Shown here: positions 7,407 to 16,165 of the stretch, piece after piece
How positions within the stretch are numbered: the first letter of the stretch is position 1
How the letters are laid out: each line of letters opens with the position of its first letter
Assembly (NCBI GenBank): GCA_016705245.1
Contig: JADIYM010000031.1
Span: forward strand, 1-22,143
From: Blastocatellia bacterium
Lineage (GTDB): Bacteria; Acidobacteriota; Blastocatellia; UBA7656; JADIYM01
Length of the DNA: 22,143 bases
Reading direction: 5' to 3'
Notes under the pieces: model-generated
The model's input: the letters and a program-made list of their open reading frames with translations, nothing else
Told to the model about the DNA's origin: nothing
Databases searched by the model: none
Position numbers and translations under genes: made by a program

Positions 7407-7512
7407 AAGACGCAAAAGATCAGAGAGCCTGCACCAAGCCTTGGGCGGACCCTGATCGAAAGTGACCCACTACCCTCGATTGGTCTCCTTTCGCGTGCCG
7501 CGAGCGCTACGG

Positions 7513-7518
7513 TAGACT
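7513..7518 (+). promoter_or_regulatory. Possible -10 element of ppk1
   Basis: TAGACT lies 40 bases before the ppk1 ATG. No good -35 is visible at the right distance. It is reported because the same hexamer recurs ahead of two other genes in the window. Confidence 0.25.
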
Positions 7519-7558
7519 CCTCCGTCGCGGACAATTCGCCGCCAGGGGATCCAAACGA

Positions 7559-9730
7559 ATGACGCGAGAAAAGAAGTCCAGTTCGACCGCCGCCCTCCAC
7601 TCCGAGACGTCGACACTCGACGAGGCCGTCAGTACGTCGGCGCTCGAAGACGCGCGCCATACGTCCATCGGCACGGGGTCGCTCGAAGGCACGCTGCTCT
7701 TCAACCGCGAGTTGAGCTGGATCGAGTTCAATCGTCGCGTGCTCGAGGAGGGACTGGACAACCGGAACCCGCTCCTCGAACGCCTGAAGTTCCTCTCGAT
7801 CTTCTCCACGAACCTCGATGAGTTCTTCATGATTCGCGTGTCGGGCCTCATGCAGCAGGTCGACGCCGGCGTGACGGTTCTGTCTCCCGACGGACTGAGT
7901 CCGGCCAATCAGCTCAAGTCGATCTCTGAGAAGCTGAGGCCGATGATCGATGAGCTCACCAGGTGCCTCGTGTACGAGATCCTGCCGGAACTCGACGCGC
8001 ACGGGATTCGCGTCCTGCGTTACAAGCACCTGACGCCGATTCAGCAGGAGGAAATGCGGGAGTACTTCCGGAGCTACATCTTCCCGATCCTCACGCCCTT
8101 GGCGGTCGACCCGAGTCACCCGTTTCCTTACATCTCCAACCTCAGTCTGAACCTCGCCATGATGGTCAGGCCGAAGGAGAAGGGGGTTCACGAGCCGCGA
8201 TTCGCGCGGTTGAAGGTGCCGCCCGTCGTTGCGAGGCTGCTGCCAGTCTCGGGTGAGCCGCACGCATTCGTGCTCCTCGAGGAAGTCCTGGCCGCCAACG
8301 TGCAGTCGCTCTTTCCCGAGATGAACGTCACGAACATTCATCCCTTCCGTGTGACGCGAGACGCTGATCTCGAAATCGAACAGGACGAGGCCGGCGACCT
8401 CCTGAAGACCGTCGAGCGGCAGCTCCGAAGACGACGCTTCGGTTCGAGCGTGCGTCTCGAGGTCGACACGGGCATGCCGCCCGACATGGTGCAGTTCCTG
8501 ACCGAGTCGCTTGGACTTGAACACGACGACGTCTACACGATCGATGGGCCGCTGAGCCCGTCGGACCTCATGCAGCTCTACAAGCTCGACTTTCCGGCGC
8601 TCAAGGACGAGCCGTTCTCGTCGGTGATGCCGGCGGAGCTGCGCGAGGGCGACACGGTATTCGACGTGCTGCGCAAGCAGGACATTGTGCTGCACCACCC
8701 GTTCGATTCGTTTGCACCGGTCGTGGACTTCATCCGGGCTGCAGCGCGCGATCCGCACGTGCTCGCCATCAAGCAGACGCTGTATCGCACGAGCGGCGAT
8801 TCGCCGATCGTCGAAGCGCTCATGGATGCCTGCGAACGAGGCAAGCAGGTTGCCGTTCTGGTCGAGCTCAAGGCGCGGTTCGATGAAGAGAACAACATCG
8901 TCTGGGCGAGGAAGATGGAGCGAGCCGGCGTCCACGTCGTCTACGGGCTGATCGGACTCAAGACTCACTGCAAGCTCGCGCTCGTCGTGCGGCAGGAAGG
9001 CGATGGACTTCGCAGGTATGTCCATCTCGGAACCGGCAACTACAATCCGTCCACGGCGCGGATCTATACCGACATCGGCCTGCTGACGTCGAATCCCGAA
9101 ATCGGTGCGGACGCAACGGAGCTCTTCAATTTTCTGACCGGTTTCTCGCGGCAGACCGACTATCGAAAACTGTTCGTCGCTCCCGTGGCGCTGCGCGAGA
9201 AGTTCATCGGGCTCATCCGCAGGGAAGCCGATCACGCCCGGGGCGGCCGGAAGGGACGCATAGTCGCCAAGATCAACAGCCTGACGGATACGCGCACCAT
9301 ACGCGCGCTCTACGACGCCTCGCAGGCGGGAGTGGACATCGACCTCATCGTCCGCGGAGTCTGCTGCCTCCGACCCGGCATTCCGGGGATCAGCGAGAAC
9401 ATCCGCGTGCGCTCGATCGTCGGCCGATTCCTCGAGCACAGCCGCATCTTCCTGTTTCACAATGACGGGCACGACGAGATCTACCTGGGCAGCGCCGACT
9501 GGATGAACCGCAACCTCGACCGACGGGTCGAAACGGTTTTTCCCGTTGATGAACCAAGGGCGCGCAAGCGCGTTCGGAAGATCCTCGATGCCTATCTGCT
9601 CGACAATGCGAAGTCTCGCGTCCTTGATGCCGAAGGCAGCTACACGCGGCTTTCCCCTGCGGCCGGTGAAGCGCCCGTGAACGTCCAGGAGCACTTCCTT
9701 TCGCTCGTCCGGACCGACAACGTGGAGTGA
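7559..9730 (+). CDS. ppk1: Polyphosphate kinase 1
   Basis: ATG at 7559, 723 residues, normal length for PPK1. It reversibly polymerises the gamma-phosphate of ATP into inorganic polyphosphate, a stress and energy reserve; membrane-associated or cytoplasmic. The N-terminal domain shows FNRELSWIEFNRRVLEE and LKFLSIFSTNLDEFFMIRV, both diagnostic. The head domain and two phospholipase-D-like C-terminal domains follow, including DPHVLAIKQTLYRTS, the autophosphorylated-His region GLKTHCKLALV (H470, equivalent to E. coli H435), YVHLGTGNYNPSTARIYTDI, and FLEHSRIFLF (H627, equivalent to E. coli H592). The first about 45 residues are an extra Ser/Thr-rich extension. AGGGGA stands about 10 bases ahead of the ATG as a weak ribosome site. 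Monocistronic, with no ppx beside it. Confidence 0.98.
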   Translation: MTREKKSSSTAALHSETSTLDEAVSTSALEDARHTSIGTGSLEGTLLFNRELSWIEFNRRVLEEGLDNRNPLLERLKFLSIFSTNLDEFFMIRVSGLMQQVDAGVTVLSPDGLSPANQLKSISEKLRPMIDELTRCLVYEILPELDAHGIRVLRYKHLTPIQQEEMREYFRSYIFPILTPLAVDPSHPFPYISNLSLNLAMMVRPKEKGVHEPRFARLKVPPVVARLLPVSGEPHAFVLLEEVLAANVQSLFPEMNVTNIHPFRVTRDADLEIEQDEAGDLLKTVERQLRRRRFGSSVRLEVDTGMPPDMVQFLTESLGLEHDDVYTIDGPLSPSDLMQLYKLDFPALKDEPFSSVMPAELREGDTVFDVLRKQDIVLHHPFDSFAPVVDFIRAAARDPHVLAIKQTLYRTSGDSPIVEALMDACERGKQVAVLVELKARFDEENNIVWARKMERAGVHVVYGLIGLKTHCKLALVVRQEGDGLRRYVHLGTGNYNPSTARIYTDIGLLTSNPEIGADATELFNFLTGFSRQTDYRKLFVAPVALREKFIGLIRREADHARGGRKGRIVAKINSLTDTRTIRALYDASQAGVDIDLIVRGVCCLRPGIPGISENIRVRSIVGRFLEHSRIFLFHNDGHDEIYLGSADWMNRNLDRRVETVFPVDEPRARKRVRKILDAYLLDNAKSRVLDAEGSYTRLSPAAGEAPVNVQEHFLSLVRTDNVE

Positions 9731-9799
9731 TGAGGACCAGCGGCCGGAAGGCAGAGTCGTCGCGGCGCATTTGTACGCCAACGGCAATTCCGCAGGAAT

Positions 9800-9831
9800 A
9801 CAGAGAGCACAGAGCCACGGAGGGCACGGAG
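9800..9831. repeat. 'cacagag/cacggag' short tandem-word repeat
   Basis: The stretch is built of near-repeats cagagag, cacagag, ccacgga, gcacgga at roughly 8-10 base spacing. It resembles the dispersed 'ACAGAG...CACGGAG' intergenic repeats seen in many environmental genomes. Only one arm is present. It lies between ppk1 and the tRNA promoter. Confidence 0.55.
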
Positions 9832-9849
9832 TTTCGACGGACTCCCCTA

Positions 9850-9879
9850 TGGACAATCCCCGTGGGCGGCGCGTATCAT
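9850..9879 (+). promoter_or_regulatory. Promoter of tRNA-Arg
   Basis: TGGACA (9850-9855, 5/6) and TATCAT (9874-9879, 5/6) are separated by 18 bases and end 11 bases before the mature tRNA. Good sigma-70-type promoter. Confidence 0.7.
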
Positions 9880-9890
9880 CGCCCCAGTTT

Positions 9891-9964
<74 letters not shown>

Positions 9965-9977
9965 CTTTCCGATGAAG

Positions 9978-9999
9978 CGGCCACCTCGATGGGTGGCCG
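9978..9999 (+). terminator. Hairpin after tRNA-Arg, likely terminator
   Basis: Perfect 8-bp stem CGGCCACC/GGTGGCCG with loop TCGATG, starting 14 bases after the tRNA. The T tract afterwards is poor (TTCTCGT), so termination strength is uncertain. Confidence 0.55.
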
Positions 10000-10020
10000 T
10001 TCTCGTCGGGAAACGCAGGG

Positions 10021-10048
10021 TTGACATCACGACCTCGCGGCCTACAAT
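10021..10048 (+). promoter_or_regulatory. Near-consensus promoter of the kinase/SBP fusion gene
   Basis: TTGACA (10021-10026, 6/6), 16-base spacer, TACAAT (10043-10048, 5/6). The predicted start is near 10055, giving a leader of about 108 bases before the ATG at 10163. It is the best promoter in the window. The leader shows no riboswitch I recognise. Confidence 0.72.
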
Positions 10049-10162
10049 CAGCACAACGTCCCAGCTCCAATACTTCGGACACATTCAACGAATCACGATG
10101 AGGGGGAAGTCGAGTTTCGGCCCCTGAGCGGAACCCGTGTCCCCGGGCGGTTTGGGGGAGCC

Positions 10163-13100
10163 ATGATCGGCACCAAACTGGCGGACCGGTACGAAATCGT
10201 CGGCGAACTCGGCCGGGGCGGCATGGGTGTGGTTTACCGTGCGCGCGATCCGCTGCTCGACCGGGACGTCGCCATCAAGGTCGTCCCGCCGGCCATGCTG
10301 ACGCCCGACGCCGAGCTCAGGTTCCAGCGCGAGGCGCAGGTGGTCGCGCGCATGGACCACCCGGCCATCGTGACCGTTTACGACATCGGAAGGCACGAAG
10401 GCTCGCTCTTCTTCGTCATGCCGGTCATCAGCGGCACAAACCTGCGGGTGCTGCTGCGCGAACGCTCACTGCGCCTCGGCGACGTAGTCGACCTGGCCGT
10501 GCAGGTCGCCGACGCGCTCGATTACAGCCACAACCAGGGTGTCGTCCACCGGGACATCAAACCCGAGAACGTCATGGTCTGGCGGACCGAGAACGACAGT
10601 CTGCGTGTCCGCATCATGGATTTCGGGCTTGCGCGTGCTTCGCTGGAGAGCCAGCTGACGCGCATCACGCATTCGGGCACGATCATCGGGACCGTGTCGT
10701 ATTTCAGTCCGGAACAGGTCTCGGCAACTCACGAGGTCGATGCTCGCTCGGACATCTACTCGTTCGGGACGGTGCTCTACGAGTGTCTGCTCGGTGAACC
10801 GCCATTCGCCGGCGAAGTGCAGTCGATCCTCTATCGAATCGTTCACGAAAACCCGCAGCCGCCCAACCAGCGCGGCGCCGATGTCGACTTTGAGCTCGAG
10901 CAGATCGCCATGCGATGTCTCGCGCGCGAGCCCACTGCCCGCCCACAGACAGCGCGCGAGGTGGCCGACGCGCTTTCGCGCTACCGGGCCGGACTGAACG
11001 ACGATGACCGCCAGCGCCCGATCGCGATGGCGTCGACGAGAATGTCGCGTCCGGAACCCGTCCAGCGCGAGCTTGCGCCCTTCACAGGTCGCGAGCGCGA
11101 ACTGACGGAGCTTCAGCATCGGCTGAATGCAGCCGTGAACGGCGAGTGCCAGTTCGCCGTCGTCGGCGGCGAGCCCGGCATCGGCAAGAGCCGGTTGCTC
11201 GAGGAGATCGAGCGCCTCGCGCGCGCCCGGCGCATCCGGGTGCTCCACGGACGATTCGTCGAGCAGGATCGCGCCTTTCCGTATCAGGGATTCTGCGAAG
11301 CCATTCAGGAGTACTTCCGCTCTCGGGAAACGGCCTCGTCATCCACCGAGATCGCCGACCTGACCGACCTCGCTCCCGAGCTCGCGTACCTCTTTCCGGT
11401 GCTCGCCGAGATTGGCGACATCCGCACGGCGTCCGCCGATTCGAAGACCGACATCACGAAGGCTCGACGCGCCGACGACCGGAACGCAATCTTCGAGCTG
11501 CTTGCGCGCGTCATCGCGCGCATCTCGAGTGGACGCCCGCTCGTGCTGCTTCTCGAGGACCTGCACGATGCCGATGTGTCGATCGAGGCGCTCCAGTACA
11601 TCGTACGGCGCCTCGGGCCAACGCCGACGTTCATAATCGGAACCTACCGGACCGGTGACGTGGACCGTCGACACGCGATCTCGCGCATGCTCGACAGCTT
11701 TCACGGCGACCGGCGCTTCGTCCATCTGCTCATCGGACCGATGTCGGCGAGTGAGCATCGGATCTACGTCGAGGCGCTCATCGGTTCGGGCCGCCTCGGC
11801 GAGAGCCTCGCGCGAACGCTTTTTGACGCAACGGAAGGGAACCCGTTCTTCACGAAGGAGCTCGTCCGATCGCTCGTTGATTCCGGAGGCATTGCCGAGG
11901 ACGACGTCGGCACGCTCTCTCTTTCCAGCGAAATGGGACTGACGAGCGATGCACTGCCCGAGACCATTCAGCAAGTTGTCGAGAAGCAGATCGAACGACT
12001 CGACGAGGGCGATCGCGAAGTGCTGGCGATGGCTGCGGTCCTGGGAAGGAGCTTCGAGTATCGCGATCTCGAGGCGCTGGCGGAGGGGCGGGGAACGGAC
12101 ATCGAGGATGCGGTGGACCGCCTCTTGCGCCAGGGGTTGCTCGAGGAGGAGCGGGAGTCGCGCGGCGATCGGCTGTCGTTTTCGAGCGGCGTGGTGCGTG
12201 AGGCGCTCTATGCGGGACTCTCGCGTCGCAAGCGGCGCACGTTGCACCGGCGCTACGCGGAATGGATGGACGAGCGCAACGGGGGCAAGGAGCGATACTG
12301 GGCAGCACTCGCGCACCACTATTCGCACGGAGACGTCGCGGACAAGGCGGTGGAGTTCGGCCTGAAGGCGGCGCGCAAGTCGCTCGAGGCTTTCTCGACC
12401 GACGAGGCCATCCGCGCTGCCCGGACCGCGCTCGAGTTCCTCGAGGACGAGGAGTGGGAAGGCGACCGCTCGCTCGAGGGCGACGCCCGGCTTCTGCTCT
12501 CGGGCGCCTGGCGGATCGAGGGCAACATCGAAGGCGCCGTTCGAGAAGTCGAGCGGGCCATCCGCGTTTTCGAACGGGAGCGGGAGTCAACGCGAATTCT
12601 CGAGGCGTTCCTCGTTGCGGCAGAGACCGCGTGGGAGGGTCGCCGGATAGAAGAGACGCGGCGGTGGGTGGACCGCGGGCTCGACGCGGCACGGACGACT
12701 GGCGACAACGAGACGAGATCGCGCCTGCTTTCGCTCGGTGCGACGGTCGCGAATCTTCGCGGTGAGTACGAAGCCGCGCGCGAGTACCTCGAAGAGATCG
12801 AGCAGTTGCGGCCCGAACGGCCGGCCGCCGATGCCGAAGTACCCGTCGGGGGAACGCTCCTCGTCGGAATTCCCGGCAACATCGATGCGCGGGAACCGTC
12901 CAAGGTGAAGACGGTCGAAGAGGAAGAGATCATCGCGAACGTCTTTGAAGGACTGTTTGCCGCCGACGAACAGGGCACGGTCCAACCGTCGATCGGCGAG
13001 AAGTGGGAGTTGCTAGACGGGGGCCGTTCGATTCTCGTCACGCTTCGGCCGAACGTCTGGTTTTCGGACGGAGAGCCTCTCACCGCGGAGGACGTGCGCA

Positions 13101-15832
13101 CCACGTTCGAACGCGCAATCCGGTTCGACGCCGACGCGCCGCGTGCGATCTTCGCCACCATTCGCGGCGCGACTGAATTTGCGATGGGCGAGACCGAGCA
13201 CGTCGAGGGCATCGTGATCCGGTCGGCGTCACACGTCGAGATCCAGCTTTCGGAGGCGCTGCCGATCTACCCGACGCTGCTCTCGGACCCCGGCGCCGGG
13301 ATCGTTCGCATCGTGACGAACGAGGATGGCAGCGAATCAGCCATCGGCACCGGAAAGTTCCGCATTGCGTCGAGCGAGCCGAACAGGATCGTCCTCGAAC
13401 GCAATGACCGCTACTGGGGTGGTACGTCGACGCCGGTCGATTGCATCGAGTTCCAGACCCGGCTGACGCCGGGAGAATCGGCCGCTCGTTTCCGCGCCGG
13501 GCAACTGGACATCGTATACGAGCTGATGAACGACGATCTCGACCGGATCCTGCGGGACCAGCGCCTCGGGGCGCAAATCAACGAGGCGCCTCGAAAGAAC
13601 GTCGCACTCGTGGTCTTCAAGACGACCAGTGGCTTGTTCAAGGATCCGGTGGTGCGTCGGGCGGTCGCGGGTGTCGTTCGCACGCAGGACCTCGTCTGGC
13701 AGTCGCTCGGGCGATTCGCCATGCCGGCGACGGGTCTGATTCCTCCCGGCATGCTCGGACATGATCCGGGCCGACGCCGGACTCCGATATACGCCGAGCA
13801 GGCCCTTTCGCAGATGACGAGCCACGGCTTCACCGCTCCTGCGCGAGTGGCAGCTGCGGTTCCACCCGGACTCATGGATCGCTATGCGGATCTCCTGCGC
13901 GGGCTATTCAACTCGTGGAGGGACCTGGGCGTGCAGGTCGAGCACGTGACAGGCAAGGCGGACGATTATCTGCGTTCCCTGCGTACGGCCGAGGGCGTCG
14001 ATCTGCTCGTGATTCGATGGAACGCCGACTACGACGATCCTGACAACTTCACGTACGGGCTCTTTCATTCGCGGGTCGGCCTGTTGCGTAACTTCTTCTC
14101 GTCTCCCGAAACCGATGCGATCGCCGAGGAAGCGCGAACCGAGAGGACGGCGTCGATTCGCGAGACGCTCTATCGTAAATTCGAACACATGCTGCTCGAG
14201 TCGGCCGTCGTCGTGCCGCTGTTCCACGAGGTGAACTACCGTCTCTCGTCGCCGTTGGTCCGAGGGCTGCGAGTTCGGAGCGGCGCCCCGTGCGTAAACT
14301 ACGCCGAGATTGGAAAGGCGAGTCCGACGGAGCCCGCCGTCGCGACACAGCGTCGCACTGCCGGGGGCACCATTTACGTTCCTGGAGGATCGACACGAAT
14401 CGAGTCGCTAGATCCGTCGTACATTTCGACGCTCAGTCACGGCGAAGTCATCCCGAACGTCTTCGAGACGCTGACGCGCGTCATAGAGGGTGCGCGCGTC
14501 GTGCCGTGGCTCGCAGCATCGTTTCACGTGGAGGACGGCGGCCGCCGATTCCGTTTCCGGCTTCGCGACGACGTCCGGTTTCACGACGGCAGGCGATTGA
14601 CGTCGCGGGACGTGCGCTACACCTTCGAGCGATTCCTGCTCGACGAGAACGGTCCGAACCGGCGGCTCCTGATGCCCATCCGAGGTGCCAAGGCCATGAT
14701 CGACGGGACAGCCGGCGATCTCGAGGGGTTCAGGATCCTTTCGGCACTCGAGTTCACGATCGACCTCGAGGCGCCTCTGCTGCTGTTCTCGGTCATGTTG
14801 ACGAATGCCGCGCTCGCAATCGTTCCGGAAGGCTGCAGTCGATTCGACGGGAACTGGCGTGAGACCTGCATCGGTACTGGACCGTTCCGTGTGCTGCAGT
14901 TCGATCCGGGGCGACGGCTGGAGCTCGAGAGGAATCCGGATTATTGGCGAAGCGGCTATCCGAAATCGGACGGCCTCGTGTTTTTGTTTGGAATGTCGTC
15001 GAACCAGATACTCAGCGAATTCCGCGCAGGGCGACTCTCGCTTGCGGCCGATCTCGCGCCGGTCGACGTCGACGCGCTCCGGCACGATCCGATCTTCGCC
15101 GCCGGTTATCGCGAGATGCCGCGGCTTTCGTCATCGTTCGTCACGTTCAATACGAAAAAGGGACCATTGGCCGATATCGCCGTTCGACGCTGGCTGACGT
15201 CGGCCATCGACACGGCGTCGATGGTGCGGCGCGTTCTAGGGCGATTCACGATGCCCGCGCACGGACTGATCCCTCCGGGGCTGCTCGGTTACGAGACGGT
15301 ACGGGGGACGTCCGGGTCTGGCGCGTTGCCGCGAATCCTCGACGATCCGATCGAGCTGACGGCGGTCACGAACGCGGTGTTCACGGGAAGATACGTCGAC
15401 CTGACGACGGAGCTGCTCGATTCGATGCGCCGGCTCGGAGCCCGAGTGAGTCTCGAAATGGTCGAGCCCGATGAGCTGTACCACGCGCAGAGCACGGGCA
15501 GCGTCGACATGATCATCAATGCGTGGGTGGCGGACTATCCTGACGCCGACAGCTTTGCCCGCGGGCTCCTGCACTCGGAGGACGGCGTGCTTGGCAAGAT
15601 GCTCGGATTCAAGGAGCTCGATGCGATCATCGAGCGAGGTCGGTCCGAGACGGAGCCGAGCGTGCGGCACGCCATCTACCGGCAGATGGAAGAGTATCTG
15701 GCGCGCGAGGCACTGCTCCTGCCGCTGTTCCACCCGCGCAATTTCCGGATTGCCCGGCCCGAGCTCGAGGGACTGTCGATCACGTCGTACACGTACCCGA
15801 GCGTGGCCTATGAGAATCTCTGGGTGAAGTAG
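10163..15832 (+). CDS. Giant fusion: Ser/Thr kinase - AAA ATPase - TPR-like - two SBP_bac_5 domains
   Basis: ATG at 10163 after GGGGGAG; 1889 residues. Kinase domain about 9-275: GRGGMGVV (17-24), K39 in VAIK, E57, HRDIKPEN (129-136), DFG (153-155), GTVSYFSPEQ (176-185), so all catalytic residues are present. From about 307 (FTGRERELTELQ) an AAA_16/STAND-like ATPase: Walker A GGEPGIGKS (about 335-343) and Walker B LVLLLEDLHDAD (about 459-470). Helical TPR-like repeats occupy about 700-890. Two substrate-binding family 5 domains follow, about 895-1385 and 1398-1889. They are clearly related to each other (GLIPPGMLG versus GLIPPGLLG; LFHSRVG versus LLHSEDG; VVPLFHEVNYR versus LLPLFHPRNFR). No signal peptide, lipobox Cys or clear TM segment, so the binding domains appear cytoplasmic. 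A one-protein sensor or signalling hub for peptides or similar ligands is inferred; SgrR is a known cytoplasmic use of an SBP_bac_5 domain. Confidence 0.95.
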   Translation: MIGTKLADRYEIVGELGRGGMGVVYRARDPLLDRDVAIKVVPPAMLTPDAELRFQREAQVVARMDHPAIVTVYDIGRHEGSLFFVMPVISGTNLRVLLRERSLRLGDVVDLAVQVADALDYSHNQGVVHRDIKPENVMVWRTENDSLRVRIMDFGLARASLESQLTRITHSGTIIGTVSYFSPEQVSATHEVDARSDIYSFGTVLYECLLGEPPFAGEVQSILYRIVHENPQPPNQRGADVDFELEQIAMRCLAREPTARPQTAREVADALSRYRAGLNDDDRQRPIAMASTRMSRPEPVQRELAPFTGRERELTELQHRLNAAVNGECQFAVVGGEPGIGKSRLLEEIERLARARRIRVLHGRFVEQDRAFPYQGFCEAIQEYFRSRETASSSTEIADLTDLAPELAYLFPVLAEIGDIRTASADSKTDITKARRADDRNAIFELLARVIARISSGRPLVLLLEDLHDADVSIEALQYIVRRLGPTPTFIIGTYRTGDVDRRHAISRMLDSFHGDRRFVHLLIGPMSASEHRIYVEALIGSGRLGESLARTLFDATEGNPFFTKELVRSLVDSGGIAEDDVGTLSLSSEMGLTSDALPETIQQVVEKQIERLDEGDREVLAMAAVLGRSFEYRDLEALAEGRGTDIEDAVDRLLRQGLLEEERESRGDRLSFSSGVVREALYAGLSRRKRRTLHRRYAEWMDERNGGKERYWAALAHHYSHGDVADKAVEFGLKAARKSLEAFSTDEAIRAARTALEFLEDEEWEGDRSLEGDARLLLSGAWRIEGNIEGAVREVERAIRVFERERESTRILEAFLVAAETAWEGRRIEETRRWVDRGLDAARTTGDNETRSRLLSLGATVANLRGEYEAAREYLEEIEQLRPERPAADAEVPVGGTLLVGIPGNIDAREPSKVKTVEEEEIIANVFEGLFAADEQGTVQPSIGEKWELLDGGRSILVTLRPNVWFSDGEPLTAEDVRTTFERAIRFDADAPRAIFATIRGATEFAMGETEHVEGIVIRSASHVEIQLSEALPIYPTLLSDPGAGIVRIVTNEDGSESAIGTGKFRIASSEPNRIVLERNDRYWGGTSTPVDCIEFQTRLTPGESAARFRAGQLDIVYELMNDDLDRILRDQRLGAQINEAPRKNVALVVFKTTSGLFKDPVVRRAVAGVVRTQDLVWQSLGRFAMPATGLIPPGMLGHDPGRRRTPIYAEQALSQMTSHGFTAPARVAAAVPPGLMDRYADLLRGLFNSWRDLGVQVEHVTGKADDYLRSLRTAEGVDLLVIRWNADYDDPDNFTYGLFHSRVGLLRNFFSSPETDAIAEEARTERTASIRETLYRKFEHMLLESAVVVPLFHEVNYRLSSPLVRGLRVRSGAPCVNYAEIGKASPTEPAVATQRRTAGGTIYVPGGSTRIESLDPSYISTLSHGEVIPNVFETLTRVIEGARVVPWLAASFHVEDGGRRFRFRLRDDVRFHDGRRLTSRDVRYTFERFLLDENGPNRRLLMPIRGAKAMIDGTAGDLEGFRILSALEFTIDLEAPLLLFSVMLTNAALAIVPEGCSRFDGNWRETCIGTGPFRVLQFDPGRRLELERNPDYWRSGYPKSDGLVFLFGMSSNQILSEFRAGRLSLAADLAPVDVDALRHDPIFAAGYREMPRLSSSFVTFNTKKGPLADIAVRRWLTSAIDTASMVRRVLGRFTMPAHGLIPPGLLGYETVRGTSGSGALPRILDDPIELTAVTNAVFTGRYVDLTTELLDSMRRLGARVSLEMVEPDELYHAQSTGSVDMIINAWVADYPDADSFARGLLHSEDGVLGKMLGFKELDAIIERGRSETEPSVRHAIYRQMEEYLAREALLLPLFHPRNFRIARPELEGLSITSYTYPSVAYENLWVK

Positions 15833-15910
15833 ACGGGGAGAATCGGCGGCGGTCCGGGTGCAGAGGTCCGAGCACAGAAGTCCTGGCTCAGGGGGCCGAG
15901 CTTCTGAGAT

Positions 15911-16027
15911 CTGTCCGCAGGCCTGCTCGCTGCCGCTCGCGGTTCTGATGCCCGGGCTGCGGATTGCCACAGGGAGCAAGACGCAAGCTTCAGAACCGCG
16001 AGCGGTAGCGAGCAGGCCTGCGGACAG
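15911..16027. repeat. REP-type inverted repeat (38-base arms, 41-base loop)
   Basis: Arms 15911-15948 and 15990-16027 match at 37 of 38 positions as inverted copies. The arm contains AACCGCGAGCGGTAGCGAGC, the core of the array at 1714-2404, but the two arms are arranged in the opposite sense (CTGTCCGC outermost, GGTTC innermost). With flanks it fills the 333-base gap 15833-16165 together with the bioB promoter; 15833-15910 shows nothing else recognised. It may form a stable hairpin ending the fusion-gene transcript. Confidence 0.9.
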
Positions 16028-16108
16028 TCGTGACAACCCGATCCCGAATCTGTCCGCCCGAAGAGTCCGAACTCGTCATCCATCCGGGACGGCCGCTTCG
16101 AACTCCGG

Positions 16109-16138
16109 TTGCTCCTAATCTGCGGGCAGCGGTACAGT
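16109..16138 (+). promoter_or_regulatory. Putative bioB promoter
   Basis: TTGCTC (16109-16114, 4/6), 18-base spacer, TACAGT (16133-16138). It lies 27 bases before the bioB ATG. No recognisable BirA operator was found nearby. Confidence 0.45.
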
Positions 16139-16165
16139 CTGCCGCTTCCGCCGAAGGAGGCGACG

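Noticed and set aside
7265..9856. 863-codon open frame on the minus strand
   Set aside because: It is antisense to the whole of ppk1, whose plus-strand protein carries all family motifs. The minus translation is Arg/Asp/Glu/Val-rich with no motif, a by-product of GC-rich codon use.
10055..10162. Riboswitch in the leader of the fusion gene
   Set aside because: The leader of about 108 bases shows no conserved riboswitch core or strong stem pattern that I can recognise.
12319..13212. 297-codon minus-strand Ser-rich frame
   Set aside because: Antisense to the fusion gene's TPR/SBP region; low-complexity Ser/Arg composition without motifs.
16109..16165. Earlier start for bioB
   Set aside because: The added residues do not resemble BioB and span the predicted promoter; ATG 16166 has an ideal AAGGAGG.
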